From JAVBKU01 sp031553875 (GTDB lineage: Bacteria; Bacteroidota; Bacteroidia; Bacteroidales; Rikenellaceae): a stretch of DNA of 64,000 bases. Positions 1 through 8,175 of the stretch are shown one piece after another. The notes under the pieces were generated by a model. The model was given only the letters and a program-made list of their open reading frames with translations. It searched no databases and was not told the DNA's origin. The stretch spans positions 53,340 to 117,339 of the forward strand of contig JAVBKU010000005.1 of assembly GCA_031553875.1 (NCBI GenBank), written 5' to 3'. Positions within the stretch are counted from its first letter, which is position 1. Each line of letters opens with the position of its first letter. Both the position numbers and the translations under genes were made by a program.

Positions 1-597
1 GAGGGCGGCGCCGCATGGATGGCCCCCATACTATTGTGCCTCGTGCTTGGACTCGCGATCGCCATCGAGCGTATCATCTACCTCAACCTCGCTTCTACCA
101 ACTCCAAGAAGCTTATCTCTAACGTCTCCGAAGCCCTCAACACCAAGGGGGTAGACGAGGCCAAGGAACTGTGCCGCAATACCCGCGGCCCCGTGGCCAG
201 CATCTTCTACCAGGGGCTCGACCGCTACAAGGAGGGTATCGACGTGGTGGAGAAATCCATCGTGTCGTACGGCTCGGTGCAATCCGGGTATATGGAGTCG
301 GGGCTGTCGTGGATCTCGCTGTTCATCTCCCTTTCGCCGATGTTGGGGTTCATGGGTACGGTTGTGGGTATGGTCGACGCCTTCGACGCCATACAGGCGG
401 CGGGCGACATCTCCCCGTCACTGGTGGCCGGCGGTATCAAGGTGGCCCTGCTGACCACCCTGATGGGTTTGATCTCGGCGGTGATCCTGCAGCTCTTCTA
501 TAACTATATCCTGGCCAAGATCGACGACCTGGTGATAGACATGGAGGACTCCTCCATCACCCTCGTGGATATGCTCACCAAGTACGGTAAGAAGTAA
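1..597 (+). CDS. exbB: ExbB/TolQ-family proton channel subunit, 5' end cut by window
   Basis: Inner-membrane subunit of the ExbB-ExbD motor that uses the proton gradient to drive TonB. The frame is open to the first base of the window, so the N-terminus lies outside; the ATG at 19 is probably internal, because the upstream residues EGGAAW continue the usual family sequence before the first visible helix. Three membrane segments are visible: one at the start, ending in the family-typical AIERIIYL, and two near the C-terminus in the MotA/TolQ/ExbB domain (MLGFMGTVVGMVDAF, then a Gly/Leu-rich helix). It is followed by a small membrane protein and two exbD genes, which supports the call. Confidence 0.93.
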   Translation, partial: EGGAAWMAPILLCLVLGLAIAIERIIYLNLASTNSKKLISNVSEALNTKGVDEAKELCRNTRGPVASIFYQGLDRYKEGIDVVEKSIVSYGSVQSGYMESGLSWISLFISLSPMLGFMGTVVGMVDAFDAIQAAGDISPSLVAGGIKVALLTTLMGLISAVILQLFYNYILAKIDDLVIDMEDSSITLVDMLTKYGKK

Positions 598-678
598 GGA
601 AACACGCTCCGGAGCGGCCTTCTGCGCTGCGAAAGGATATGTTTCCAAGGTCTGATCGACTCTTAAAAACCCGTAAAG

Positions 679-1080
679 ATGAAAGAGCTTAAAATCGTAA
701 AATACGTCCTGATGGGAATATCGGTACTGACGGTCCTCGTGTTTTTCGTGGGCCTGACCGATGTCGACCTGATGCTGAGATGGGCCTATATCCTCATCGG
801 GGCCGCCGCGCTGTGCGCGATAGTTTTCCCAGTGATAAACATGATCCGAAACCCCAAAGGAGCCAAGAACACGCTTATAGGCCTGGGCTTGGTGATATTG
901 GTATTGGGCGTCTCATTAGCCCTGTCGAGCACCACTCCGGTGACCGACTCGGCAGGCGGGGTATTCAACGACCCGCTCGTGCTGCGACTTAGCGACACGG
1001 GCATCTACGCAACATATTTCGCCCTGGCGGCAGCTATTCTGGTGGCCGTGGTGGGCGAGGTAAGCAAAATTTTCAAGTAG
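679..1080 (+). CDS. Small four-helix membrane protein in the exb operon
   Basis: A 133-residue protein with four predicted membrane segments, at about residues 7-27, 34-54, 64-84 and 110-130, and almost no soluble part. I recognise no catalytic motif. It lies between exbB and the first exbD, 36 bases before the latter, so it is very likely co-transcribed with them. An accessory role in the ExbB-ExbD complex is an inference from position only. Confidence 0.8.
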   Translation: MKELKIVKYVLMGISVLTVLVFFVGLTDVDLMLRWAYILIGAAALCAIVFPVINMIRNPKGAKNTLIGLGLVILVLGVSLALSSTTPVTDSAGGVFNDPLVLRLSDTGIYATYFALAAAILVAVVGEVSKIFK

Positions 1081-1116
1081 CCGCAGGCTTTTCCGGGCAA
1101 CGTAATTATATAAACC

Positions 1117-1704
1117 ATGGGCTTAAAAAGGAGGGACATACCTGAAATCAACGCGGGATCGATGGCCGACATCGCCTTCCTGTTACTGATATTCTTCCTT
1201 GTGGCCACCACTATGAACGTGGACACGGGTATCCAGAGGGTGCTGCCTCCGATGCCTGACGAGAAGACCAAGGAGTCGATCGTCGACGTCAAAAAACGTA
1301 ACATCCTGCTTGTGTATGTCAGCAAGTTCGACGAGGTGATGGTGGGCGGCCGCAGGGTCGAGCTCCAAGATATAACCCCTCTGACCAAGGAGTTCATCAC
1401 CAATCCCCTGGGCAAGTCCGACCTCCCGGAGAAGGTCATGACCGATATCAATATCATTGGTAATTTCCCGGTGAGCCAGGGAGTTGTGTCGCTGCAGAAC
1501 GACCGCGGCACGAGTTATGACATGTATATAAAGGTACAGAACGAACTTACCAGGGCCTTCACAGAATACCGCAACGAGGTGTCGCGCCTGAAATTCGGCA
1601 AGAAATACGACGACCTCGACGACGACGCCCGGGCGGCCATCCAGAAGGCCGTACCGCTCAAGATATCCGAAGCCGAACCGCGTAATATAGAGGGAGGAAA
1701 GTGA
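1117..1704 (+). CDS. exbD: ExbD/TolR-family biopolymer transport protein (first copy)
   Basis: A 195-residue single-pass protein of the ExbB-ExbD motor. A short cytoplasmic basic start is followed by one membrane helix (about residues 17-33) that carries the conserved proton-path aspartate at D18 in the motif MADIAFLLLIFFL, and then a periplasmic domain. It is longer than classical ExbD of about 140 residues, with an extra C-terminal part rich in charged residues. The stop is followed after one base by the start of a second exbD, so the two are probably translated together and may form a mixed dimer. Confidence 0.93.
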   Translation: MGLKRRDIPEINAGSMADIAFLLLIFFLVATTMNVDTGIQRVLPPMPDEKTKESIVDVKKRNILLVYVSKFDEVMVGGRRVELQDITPLTKEFITNPLGKSDLPEKVMTDINIIGNFPVSQGVVSLQNDRGTSYDMYIKVQNELTRAFTEYRNEVSRLKFGKKYDDLDDDARAAIQKAVPLKISEAEPRNIEGGK

Positions 1705-1705
1705 T

Positions 1706-2176
1706 ATGGGAACGATAAGAAAAAAGGGTGGTAAGAAGATGACGCCGATCTCCACGGCGTCCCTGCCCGACGTGATCTTTATGCTCCTGTTCTTCTTCAT
1801 GATATCCACGTCTATGAGGGAGCAGGAAGTGCTGGTCACCGTGACCCCGCCCGAAGCCACCGAAACGCAGAAACTGGAGAAAAAATCGCTCGTGAGCTAC
1901 ATCTACATAGGCCAGCCCATGCCCAAACTGCGGGGTAAATTCGGCAACGCGCCGCGCATACAGCTCAACGACAGCTTCAGCACCTCGCGCGAAATAGGCC
2001 ATTTCGTGGCCTCCGAACGCGACAAGCTCAGCGAGAGCGACCGCGCGCTGATGACCGTATGTATCAAGGCCGACCGCTCCACCCGCATGGGTATCATCAC
2101 CGACGTGAAGCAGGAACTCCGCAAGGCCAACGCCCTGAAGGTAAGTTATCAGGCCTCGAAGGTGTTGTCTTATTAA
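1706..2176 (+). CDS. exbD: ExbD/TolR-family biopolymer transport protein (second copy)
   Basis: A 156-residue paralogue of the preceding gene. It has a lysine-rich cytoplasmic start, one membrane helix around residues 21-37 with the conserved aspartate D22 (SLPDVIFMLLFFFM), and a periplasmic domain. The ATG at 1706 comes one base after the stop of the first exbD. Paired, non-identical ExbD proteins behind one ExbB are common in Bacteroidota. It ends the operon; the following 690 bases hold only repeats. Confidence 0.93.
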   Translation: MGTIRKKGGKKMTPISTASLPDVIFMLLFFFMISTSMREQEVLVTVTPPEATETQKLEKKSLVSYIYIGQPMPKLRGKFGNAPRIQLNDSFSTSREIGHFVASERDKLSESDRALMTVCIKADRSTRMGIITDVKQELRKANALKVSYQASKVLSY

Positions 2177-2218
2177 GACTTTTCTCAAAGATTATCTCTT
2201 GACAGATAAAAGATTTTC

Positions 2219-2257
2219 GCACCTTTTGAACGCACAAAAGGCGCTAACTCCTAGCGC
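2219..2257. repeat. Two short hairpins after the exb operon
   Basis: CCTTTTG (2222-2228) pairs with CAAAAGG (2235-2241) and is followed by GCGCTA/TAGCGC (2241-2246 with 2252-2257). The first belongs to a hairpin type (CTTTTG/CAAAAG) that recurs around 2540, 11870, 11930 and 35170. No T-run follows, so it is not a clear intrinsic terminator, although it could protect the exb mRNA end. Confidence 0.5.
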
Positions 2258-2323
2258 ACGGATAGAATAGGTTGTCTGTAATATGCGCGATTTTTAAAGT
2301 ACCAACGGCACTTACATTCGCTA

Positions 2324-2491
2324 ACGAGGCGCAAGCCTCGTGCAAATGCCGCTTCGGGCTTCTGCCGGGAACAGGTCTCGTGAGGGAGATCACCCGAAGT
2401 TATCGTGTAACGAGGGAAGCTCCCGGAAGAGACCCCGGCAGAAGACGCGGCTAGACCTTTTGCCTACTTTTGGGGCAATGCCAAAAGTAGG
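2324..2491 (+). repeat. Dispersed palindromic repeat, module A, copy 1
   Basis: Module A occurs three times in the window. This copy starts with hairpin ACGAGGC-GCAA-GCCTCGT (2324-2341). A core at 2349-2450 follows, closed by an 11-bp stem (2359-2369 with 2434-2444) and GGTCTC/GAGACC, which enclose small hairpins GTGA/TCAC, GTTA/TAAC and GGGA/TCCC, giving a clover-like fold. A third hairpin (2463-2473 with 2481-2491, loop GGCAATG) closes it. There is no convincing reading frame. It precedes module B at 2531, the same order as in the block at 34961-35385. Confidence 0.85.
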
Positions 2492-2530
2492 AAGGCAAAC
2501 AAACTACTGTAAAGTCAATATTAATCTCTT

Positions 2531-2758
2531 GTACCTTTTGTGCACACAAAAGGTACCCAAAAAGTGCCGCCTGCGGATATTCACTGACAGGGGACTTCGT
2601 ACATCCTAAAACGCATAACTCCTCCTTTTTAGCGGGAACTTCGCTCCCGCTAACGAGCGTCGGACACCACGCGTTTTTTAACGGATTCCCTCGACCTCTG
2701 TCCGGGCGTGAATATCACGCAATTGGCGGAGGACAGGTGCTCGTAGAGCATCTTAAAG
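2531..2758 (+). repeat. Dispersed palindromic repeat, module B, copy 1
   Basis: It opens with a perfect 26-base palindrome at 2531-2556 (GTACCTTTTGTG arm). The core at 2576-2716 is bounded by inverted GATATTCAC/GTGAATATC and contains an inner hairpin TAGCGGGA/TCCCGCTA. A tail hairpin GGTGCTC-GTA-GAGCATC (2736-2752) is followed by TTAAAG. Related copies lie at 11664, 11922 and 34961. There is no transposase gene; it resembles a non-autonomous palindromic element or a structured transcript. Confidence 0.85.
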
Positions 2759-2778
2759 TTGTTGCCTGTAAGCGTAGG

Positions 2779-2797
2779 GCATCGCACTCCGCGATGC
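2779..2797. repeat. GCATCGC hairpin (module C type)
   Basis: GCATCGC (2779-2785) pairs with GCGATGC (2791-2797), followed by TCATCTCCGCGGCT. A similar GCATCG...CGATGC hairpin is at 8176-8192, and the same following sequence recurs near 35390 (reverse) and, degraded, at 40137-40165. It appears to be a further movable module of the repeat family. Confidence 0.55.
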
Positions 2798-2812
2798 TCA
2801 TCTCCGCGGCTT

Positions 2813-2848
2813 AAAAAATAGGCGGCCTGCGTAAATACGCAGGCCGCC
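2813..2848 (-). terminator. Intrinsic terminator of the thioredoxin-like gene
   Basis: An 11-bp GC-rich stem, GGCGGCCTGCG/CGCAGGCCGCC at 2821-2848, is followed on the minus strand by TATTTTTT (2813-2820). It sits 19 bases after the stop of the minus-strand gene at 2867. Confidence 0.88.
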
Positions 2849-2866
2849 TCCATTATCGAGCCCCCC

Positions 2867-3304
2867 TTATTTCTTCGCCGGGGCCAGTTCGCTCATCGTA
2901 TCTTTAACCCTTTTTATAAAGCTGTCTACATTCCCGCCGCCTGTAAACCGGGCCAGCTCCCTGCCCTTTGAGTCAAGGATCAGAAATGTGGGATAGGCCT
3001 TAACCCCGTAACGCGAGGCTACTGACACGCCCTCGCCCTTCTCTGCGTCAAACTTGGCATTGACGAAAGTGCTGTTGAAATAGTCGCCTGCGGCCTTCTT
3101 TGGGAATACCACGTTGGTCATGTACTTGCACGGCCCGCACCATGTGGCGTAAACATCCACGAAAATATAGCGGCCCTGCTCCCCTCCCTTTGCGAGTATC
3201 TCCTTGAACTTGCCCTCTTCGAATTTCACGCCCTCGTACTGCTGGGCGACGGCTACCGACAGCGACATAACGGCGGCGGCGAACATGCAAAATAACTTTT
3301 TCAT
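2867..3304 (-). CDS. Secreted thioredoxin-fold protein
   Basis: A 145-residue exported thioredoxin-like protein. A signal peptide covers about residues 1-20 (ending SVAVAQ), and the thioredoxin domain has the active-site pair CGPC at residues 56-59 in the context VYATWCGPCK and a cis-proline region (YPTFLIL) near residue 108. It most likely works in the periplasm as a thiol-disulfide reductase; whether it reduces or oxidises cannot be read from the motif. It has its own TAAATTTG promoter at 3367-3374 and a strong terminator at 2813. Confidence 0.9.
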   Translation of the reverse strand: MKKLFCMFAAAVMSLSVAVAQQYEGVKFEEGKFKEILAKGGEQGRYIFVDVYATWCGPCKYMTNVVFPKKAAGDYFNSTFVNAKFDAEKGEGVSVASRYGVKAYPTFLILDSKGRELARFTGGGNVDSFIKRVKDTMSELAPAKK

Positions 3305-3366
3305 ATCTATTGGTTTTTAGTTTACTACGATTCTCTTGCGAATATAACGAAAGCCGGGCGGTAAAT

Positions 3367-3374
3367 CAAATTTA
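3367..3374 (-). promoter_or_regulatory. Bacteroidota -7 box for the thioredoxin-like gene
   Basis: The minus strand reads TAAATTTG, a full match to the TAnnTTTG box, 63 bases before the ATG at 3304. Confidence 0.6.
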
Positions 3375-3450
3375 TTTAAATATGCCCTAAGCTGCACCCT
3401 TACCCCCATATAACAATTACCGTTCCATTAACAGCAACCTATAGCTGGCC

Positions 3451-4467
3451 CTACACTCCTTGGGTCGACAGCAGCCCGCAGGCGGCCTTTATATCCTCAC
3501 CCCTCGAGGCGCGTATGGTGGTGATTATCCCTTTGGCTGAGAGGGCGTCGCGGAAACGCTCCATGGCGACAGTGTCCGATCCCTCGAACGGGGCGTCGGG
3601 AATGGCGTGAAAACGGATAAGGTTGACCCTGCACTTTATGCCGTTGAGCAGGCGGCACAACTCCCTGACATGGGCGGGAGAGTCGTTAATGCCTCTGAAC
3701 ATTATATATTCGAAACTGACGCGGCGCTGGTGGGTGAAGTCGTACTCCCTGAGCAGGTCGGCCACGCGGCTTATCGGGTAGGCCTTCTGCGCCGGCATCA
3801 TCTCCGCCCTCTGGTCGTCGAATGGATTGTGCAGGCTTACGGCCAGGTGCACCTTGGACTCGTCCAGGAAGAGCTTCATCGCGGGGATAATACCTATTGT
3901 CGAAAGTGTGATACGCGTAGGGCTCCAAGCGTACCCCCATTCGGAGGTGAGAATTTCGAGCGAACGTATCACGTTATCGTAATTGTCGAGCGGCTCGCCC
4001 ATACCCATGTAGACGACGTTGGTGAGCTTATCCGACTCGGGAATCGACACGATCTGATTGAGTATCTCCCCGCAGGAGAGGTTGTGGGCGAAACCCTGCC
4101 GGGCGGTCATGCAGAACGTGCACCCCATCCTGCACCCCGACTGCGACGATACGCACAGCGTGGCCCTGTCGTGGTCGGGAATATATGCCGATTCTATGAA
4201 CTTGCCTCCGAGGGTCGGGAACAGGTATTTCTTAGTGCCGTCCTTCGACTCGTCGACATGGGAGGAGGCTATGCGCCCGACGGTATATTTTTCGCTCAAC
4301 AGCTCACGGTTGCGGGCCGAGAGGTCGGTCATCTGCGAGATGTCGACGGCCCCCTTCTTATATAGCCACGCAGCCATCTGGCCCGCGGCGAAACGGGGCA
4401 TTCCCAGCTCCGCAGCCACAGCCTTCAGCTCGTCGAGGCTCTTACCGAACAACCACTCGCGTTCCAT
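3451..4467 (-). CDS. rlmN: 23S rRNA (adenine(2503)-C2)-methyltransferase, radical SAM
   Basis: RlmN methylates C2 of A2503 in 23S rRNA, and in studied bacteria also A37 of some tRNAs. At 338 residues it has the normal family length. The radical-SAM cluster motif is CRMGCTFC, with cysteines at 112, 116 and 119, and the second catalytic cysteine lies near the end at C330 (AACGLL). The GMGEPLDNYDNV segment is the family SAM-binding region. It begins 11 bases after the stop of the small upstream gene, so they probably share a transcript with tRNA-Ala further upstream. Confidence 0.96.
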   Translation of the reverse strand: MEREWLFGKSLDELKAVAAELGMPRFAAGQMAAWLYKKGAVDISQMTDLSARNRELLSEKYTVGRIASSHVDESKDGTKKYLFPTLGGKFIESAYIPDHDRATLCVSSQSGCRMGCTFCMTARQGFAHNLSCGEILNQIVSIPESDKLTNVVYMGMGEPLDNYDNVIRSLEILTSEWGYAWSPTRITLSTIGIIPAMKLFLDESKVHLAVSLHNPFDDQRAEMMPAQKAYPISRVADLLREYDFTHQRRVSFEYIMFRGINDSPAHVRELCRLLNGIKCRVNLIRFHAIPDAPFEGSDTVAMERFRDALSAKGIITTIRASRGEDIKAACGLLSTQGV

Positions 4468-4478
4468 CGCCGCCTTAG

Positions 4479-4778
4479 TTAATATTGCTTAACGTAAATA
4501 TAGGAGTTCTCCACCTTCACGGGTATCGTCCTGGGATATACACTCTTCACCTCCACCGGAATACCGCTATAGGGATAATCCTTGAGCACTACGGGAAGAT
4601 TGTTCGACACACCCACGATCTTGACGTTTATCGACCCGTCGTAATTCACGGGAATTGCACGGTCCTGTCCGCTCTGGGCGAATACCGGGGGAATGACGTT
4701 AACCTGTTGGAGCGTGAGCACCGTAAGGCACACGGCGATCACAGAGAGTACGATCTTGGTGTAAAGATCTGTTTTCAT
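4479..4778 (-). CDS. Small one-helix membrane or secreted protein upstream of rlmN
   Basis: A 99-residue protein of unknown function. I chose the ATG at 4778 because the open frame upstream runs into tRNA-Ala. An uncleaved helix or signal sequence covers residues 6-33 (KIVLSVIAVCLTVLTL), followed by about 60 residues rich in Val, Pro and Tyr with alternating hydrophobic positions, suggesting short beta strands. It lies 11 bases before rlmN. No motif points to a function; position alone suggests co-expression with rlmN. Confidence 0.75.
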   Translation of the reverse strand: MKTDLYTKIVLSVIAVCLTVLTLQQVNVIPPVFAQSGQDRAIPVNYDGSINVKIVGVSNNLPVVLKDYPYSGIPVEVKSVYPRTIPVKVENSYIYVKQY

Positions 4779-4853
4779 AGCCACTCGGGGATTAGTTGTA
4801 ACACAAACAAGGGCCGCCCCTCGAACGAGAAACAGCCCTTTAGAAACACACTG

Positions 4854-4927
<74 letters not shown>

Positions 4928-4937
4928 ATAACAGCGA

Positions 4938-4967
4938 CAAAGGTAGTAAAAATATTTTCTCCGTCAA
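4938..4967 (-). promoter_or_regulatory. Promoter of tRNA-Ala
   Basis: The minus strand has TTG (4965-4967), 19 bases, then TACCTTTG (4938-4945), a full TAnnTTTG match with good spacing. Transcription would start within a few bases of the tRNA 5' end at 4927. Confidence 0.7.
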
Positions 4968-5112
4968 GAGCTCCCTCGCGATAATCATAAAAATTCCTCC
5001 CTCCGCCACTTACGACTCACAGGACAGGCAACCCTACACCCCTGCCCTCCGAAGAACAGGCAAAACGGCAAAATATTTGCGGTAAAACTACCTGTAATGC
5101 TGATTTTCTTTG

Positions 5113-5194
5113 TATATTTGTACTATATAGGATGCGGTTCGGCAATATTTTGCGCACAAGCCCGCACTATTGCCCTCACCTTTCACTATATTTG
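5113..5194 (+). promoter_or_regulatory. Two possible promoters before tonB
   Basis: TATATTTG occurs at 5113-5120 and at 5187-5194, both full matches to the Bacteroidota -7 box, 138 and 64 bases before the chosen tonB start. The rest of the gap 4928-5257 shows no gene. Confidence 0.55.
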
Positions 5195-5257
5195 TATCAG
5201 GCAGTAAACTAATACGCCGCCAGTGTGATATTACGCGACGGCATAAAAAGTGAAGCC

Positions 5258-5995
5258 ATGGAATACAGCGGAGTGGAATTGAAAAAATCACCTGCGGCGG
5301 ACCTGCAGAGCAAGCGCGGCCTTTTTTTCGAGATCGGCCTCGTGGTTTCGTTGGCTGTGGTGATACTGGCTTTCTCCTGGAATCAGAAGGATAAGCCCGT
5401 GCAGGTGTTCACCATGCCGGTGGAGATAATCGAGACCGAGATGGTGGAGATCACCATGCAGGAGGAAGAGAAGGAGATCATCCCCGAGAAACTGGCACCT
5501 ATGAAGCAGACGCTCACTGTGGTGTCCGACATCATCAACGTGGTGAAGGACGACCAGCAGGTGAAGACCACGTTCGACTTCACGCAGGATTTTGATGACG
5601 AGAGCGTGGTGGTGACCTCGATCATATCGGGTAAGGCCAGCAAGGATTACGTCCATGAGGAGGCCAGCGACGAGGGCGAGCCCTACATAATAGCCGAGGA
5701 GATGGCTAAGTTCATGGGCGGTGACCTGACTAAGTTCTATAATTGGGTGAAATCGAGGGTACAGTACCCCGTCCACGCACAGGAAGCGGGAATACAGGGT
5801 AAGGTGGTCATCTCTTTCATAGTCGACAAGACCGGCCAGGTAGGGCACATAACCATCCTCACGAGCCCCGACTCGTCGCTCTCGGAAGAGGCCATCAGGG
5901 TGGTGAAGATGTCGCCCCGCTGGGAGCCCGCAAAGAACAGGGGCGTACCCGTACGACTTAAGTTCACTTTGCCCATCGACTTCCGCATACAGTAA
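5258..5995 (+). CDS. tonB: TonB energy transducer
   Basis: A 245-residue TonB-family protein that carries energy from ExbB-ExbD to outer-membrane receptors. The ATG at 5258 is preferred over the in-frame codon at 5225 because MEYSGVELKKSPAADL matches the family's short cytoplasmic start. One membrane helix follows (about residues 23-42), then an acidic, Pro-poor periplasmic spacer with VEIIETEMVEI, and a C-terminal TonB domain from about residue 160 (QYPVHAQEAGIQGKVVISFIVD). The spacer is Glu-rich rather than the classical Pro-Lys repeat, usual in this phylum. A terminator follows at 6042. Confidence 0.93.
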   Translation: MEYSGVELKKSPAADLQSKRGLFFEIGLVVSLAVVILAFSWNQKDKPVQVFTMPVEIIETEMVEITMQEEEKEIIPEKLAPMKQTLTVVSDIINVVKDDQQVKTTFDFTQDFDDESVVVTSIISGKASKDYVHEEASDEGEPYIIAEEMAKFMGGDLTKFYNWVKSRVQYPVHAQEAGIQGKVVISFIVDKTGQVGHITILTSPDSSLSEEAIRVVKMSPRWEPAKNRGVPVRLKFTLPIDFRIQ

Positions 5996-6041
5996 CTTGC
6001 GGAGGGAGGACCACGGCGGGCGAATACTTAAACACACCTCA

Positions 6042-6079
6042 GGGCGGCATCCTGCATCACGGATACCGCCCGGGTTTTT
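6042..6079 (+). terminator. Intrinsic terminator after tonB
   Basis: GGGCGG(C)ATCC at 6042-6052 pairs with GGAT(A)CCGCCC at 6061-6071, followed by GGGTTTTTG. It lies 47 bases after the tonB stop and before hflX. Confidence 0.82.
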
Positions 6080-6096
6080 GTAGATACGAATGATTT

Positions 6097-7275
6097 ATGA
6101 CAGATAAGATACAAGAGAAAGCCATACTCATAGGCATCGTGCGCGACCGCGCCGACGAGGCCAAAGTGACCGAATATCTCGACGAACTGGAGTTCCTCGC
6201 CGAGACCGCCGGCGCCGTCACCCTCAAGCGTTTCACGCAGAAGCTCCCCTATCCCAACGCCCGCACCTTCATCGGCACGGGAAAGCTGGAGGAAGTGGTG
6301 GAGTATATCAAGGAACACGAGGTCGACACGGCCATCTTCGACGACGAGCTGTCGCCCTCGCAGATGCGCAACCTCGAGAAGGAGTGCGGCTGCAAGGTGC
6401 TCGACCGCACCAACCTCATCCTCGACATCTTCGCCCAGCGGGCCACCTCGGCCTATGCCAAAACGCAGGTGGAGCTGGCCCAGTACGAATACCTCCTGCC
6501 CCGCCTCACCGGCATGTGGACCCACCTCGAACGCCAGAAGGGCGGTATCGGGATGCGCGGCCCGGGCGAACGCGAGATCGAGACCGACCGCCGCATAATC
6601 CGCGACCGCATCAGCCGCCTCAAGGAGCAACTGCGCAAGATCGACCGCCAGATGGCCTCCCAGCGCAGCAACCGCGACTCCATGGTGCGTGTGGCCCTGG
6701 TAGGATATACCAACGTAGGCAAGAGCACCATTATGAATATGCTCAGCAAGAGCGAGGTGTTCGCCGAGAACAAGCTCTTCGCCACGCTCGACACCACGGT
6801 ACGCAAGGTGGTATTCGACAACCTGCCCTTCCTGCTCTCCGACACGGTGGGCTTTATCCGTAAACTGCCCCACCAGCTCGTGGAGTCGTTCAAGAGCACG
6901 CTGGACGAGGTGCGCGAAGCCGACCTGCTGCTGCATGTAGTGGACATATCCCACCCCTCGTTCGAGGAGCATATCGCCGTGGTGCGCGAGACCCTGCGCG
7001 AGATAGGCGCGGCCGACAAGCCCACGTTCCTTATCTTCAACAAGATCGACGCCTACTCGTTCACACCCAAAGACGAGGACGACCTCACCCCCTCTACGCG
7101 CGAGAACCTCTCGCTCGAGGATATGATGAACGGCTGGATCGCCCGAGATAACTCGCCCTGCATATTCATCTCTGCCAAGAACAAGACCAATATCGACAAG
7201 CTCCGCCGCGACCTCTACGGCATGATCCGCGAGATACATGCCGGACGCTATCCATTCAATAATTTTCTTTATTAG
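6097..7275 (+). CDS. hflX: Ribosome-splitting GTPase HflX
   Basis: A 392-residue GTPase of the HflX family, which binds the 50S subunit and splits stalled ribosomes. The N-terminal HflX domain (residues 1-190) contains the family stretch from IFDDELSPSQMRNLE to QLAQY-type residues and the Gly-rich KGGIGMRGPGERE. The G domain begins near 198, with the P-loop GYTNVGKS at 203-210, G3 DTVGFI, and G4 NKID. There is a short C-terminal region. The ATG at 6097 follows the tonB terminator, so it is probably a separate transcript. Confidence 0.95.
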   Translation: MTDKIQEKAILIGIVRDRADEAKVTEYLDELEFLAETAGAVTLKRFTQKLPYPNARTFIGTGKLEEVVEYIKEHEVDTAIFDDELSPSQMRNLEKECGCKVLDRTNLILDIFAQRATSAYAKTQVELAQYEYLLPRLTGMWTHLERQKGGIGMRGPGEREIETDRRIIRDRISRLKEQLRKIDRQMASQRSNRDSMVRVALVGYTNVGKSTIMNMLSKSEVFAENKLFATLDTTVRKVVFDNLPFLLSDTVGFIRKLPHQLVESFKSTLDEVREADLLLHVVDISHPSFEEHIAVVRETLREIGAADKPTFLIFNKIDAYSFTPKDEDDLTPSTRENLSLEDMMNGWIARDNSPCIFISAKNKTNIDKLRRDLYGMIREIHAGRYPFNNFLY

Positions 7276-7404
7276 GCAAGAGGCTAAACAGGCCCCGGAG
7301 GCCGCCCCGACAAAACCTTTATCAAACCTTAGATTTAAACGGCTGCGGCTTGTTTATTCCGGTAAAAATTTTGTACATTTATAAGACATATCAAACCCTC
7401 CGCC

Positions 7405-8070
7405 ATGGCTAAGACTTTTATGAACATATTGAGCAAGGAAAACTCCGTCCTTACACGTTTCATCAGCGAGATGCGCGACATGAACATCCAGTGCGACAGC
7501 ATGCGCTTCCGCCGTAATCTCGAGCGCTGCGGCGAGGTGATGGCATATGAGATAAGCAAACGTCTGAGCTACGAACACCGCATGGTGGAGACTCCGTTAG
7601 GCGAGGCCGAAATGCAGCTTTGCAACGACCAGATAGTCATAGCCTCGATCCTTCGGGCAGGCGTGCCGTTCCATAACGGCTTTCTCAACTACTTTGACAA
7701 CGCACAGAACGCTTTCGTGTCGGCATTCAGGAAATACAGCAAAGACGGGACATTCAATATCAAGGTTGAGTACGTCTCCTCTTGCGATCTGACCGACAAG
7801 ACGTTGATACTCGTCGATCCCATGATAGCCACCGGAAGCTCCGTGGAGCTCACTTACAAGGCCCTCGTGGCCAAGTCGGGTACACCGCGCCATACACACA
7901 TAGCCACGGTTATCGCCAGCGAGGAGGGCACGGCCTATATCAAGAAGAATTTCCGTCCCGACACGGCCACGCTGTGGTGCGGCGCTGTTGACGAAGAGCT
8001 TACCGTGAAATCGTTCATCGTTCCCGGCATGGGTGACGTAGGCGACCTGGCCTACGGGGATAAGCTGTAA
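7405..8070 (+). CDS. upp: Uracil phosphoribosyltransferase
   Basis: A 221-residue UPRT converting uracil and PRPP to UMP for pyrimidine salvage. The PRPP-binding motif is VDPMIATGSS at residues 137-146; the N-terminal half has SILRAGVPFHNGFL, the flexible region typical of UPRT, and the C-terminal GDVGDLAYG segment contacts the base in known structures. Length and order match the family. It stands alone, with a near-consensus TACATTTA box at about 7372. Confidence 0.95.
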   Translation: MAKTFMNILSKENSVLTRFISEMRDMNIQCDSMRFRRNLERCGEVMAYEISKRLSYEHRMVETPLGEAEMQLCNDQIVIASILRAGVPFHNGFLNYFDNAQNAFVSAFRKYSKDGTFNIKVEYVSSCDLTDKTLILVDPMIATGSSVELTYKALVAKSGTPRHTHIATVIASEEGTAYIKKNFRPDTATLWCGAVDEELTVKSFIVPGMGDVGDLAYGDKL

Positions 8071-8104
8071 AGCCGGGAGCTGACCCCCTCCGGAAATAAA
8101 AAGC

Positions 8105-8132
8105 GTGGCCGCGCGATGATTCGCGCGGCCAC
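8105..8132. terminator. Strong hairpin after upp, probably bidirectional
   Basis: GTGGCCGCGCGA (8105-8116) pairs perfectly with TCGCGCGGCCAC (8121-8132) around a TGAT loop. A clear T-run follows only on the minus strand (GCTTTTTATTT), where it would end read-through from lnt; on the plus strand ATTCAATT follows. Confidence 0.75.
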
Positions 8133-8175
8133 ATTCAATTATACCCCCGCCTAAATAGGGTCTATCTAAACTGCT

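Noticed and set aside
2272..2609. Two overlapping small reading frames inside the repeat block
   Set aside because: They follow palindromic repeat modules, show no protein family features, and the same sequence in other copies gives different frames.
6028..7239. A 403-codon minus-strand frame opposite hflX
   Set aside because: hflX is clear on the plus strand; the antisense product is Val/Leu/His-rich nonsense, as expected from codon bias.
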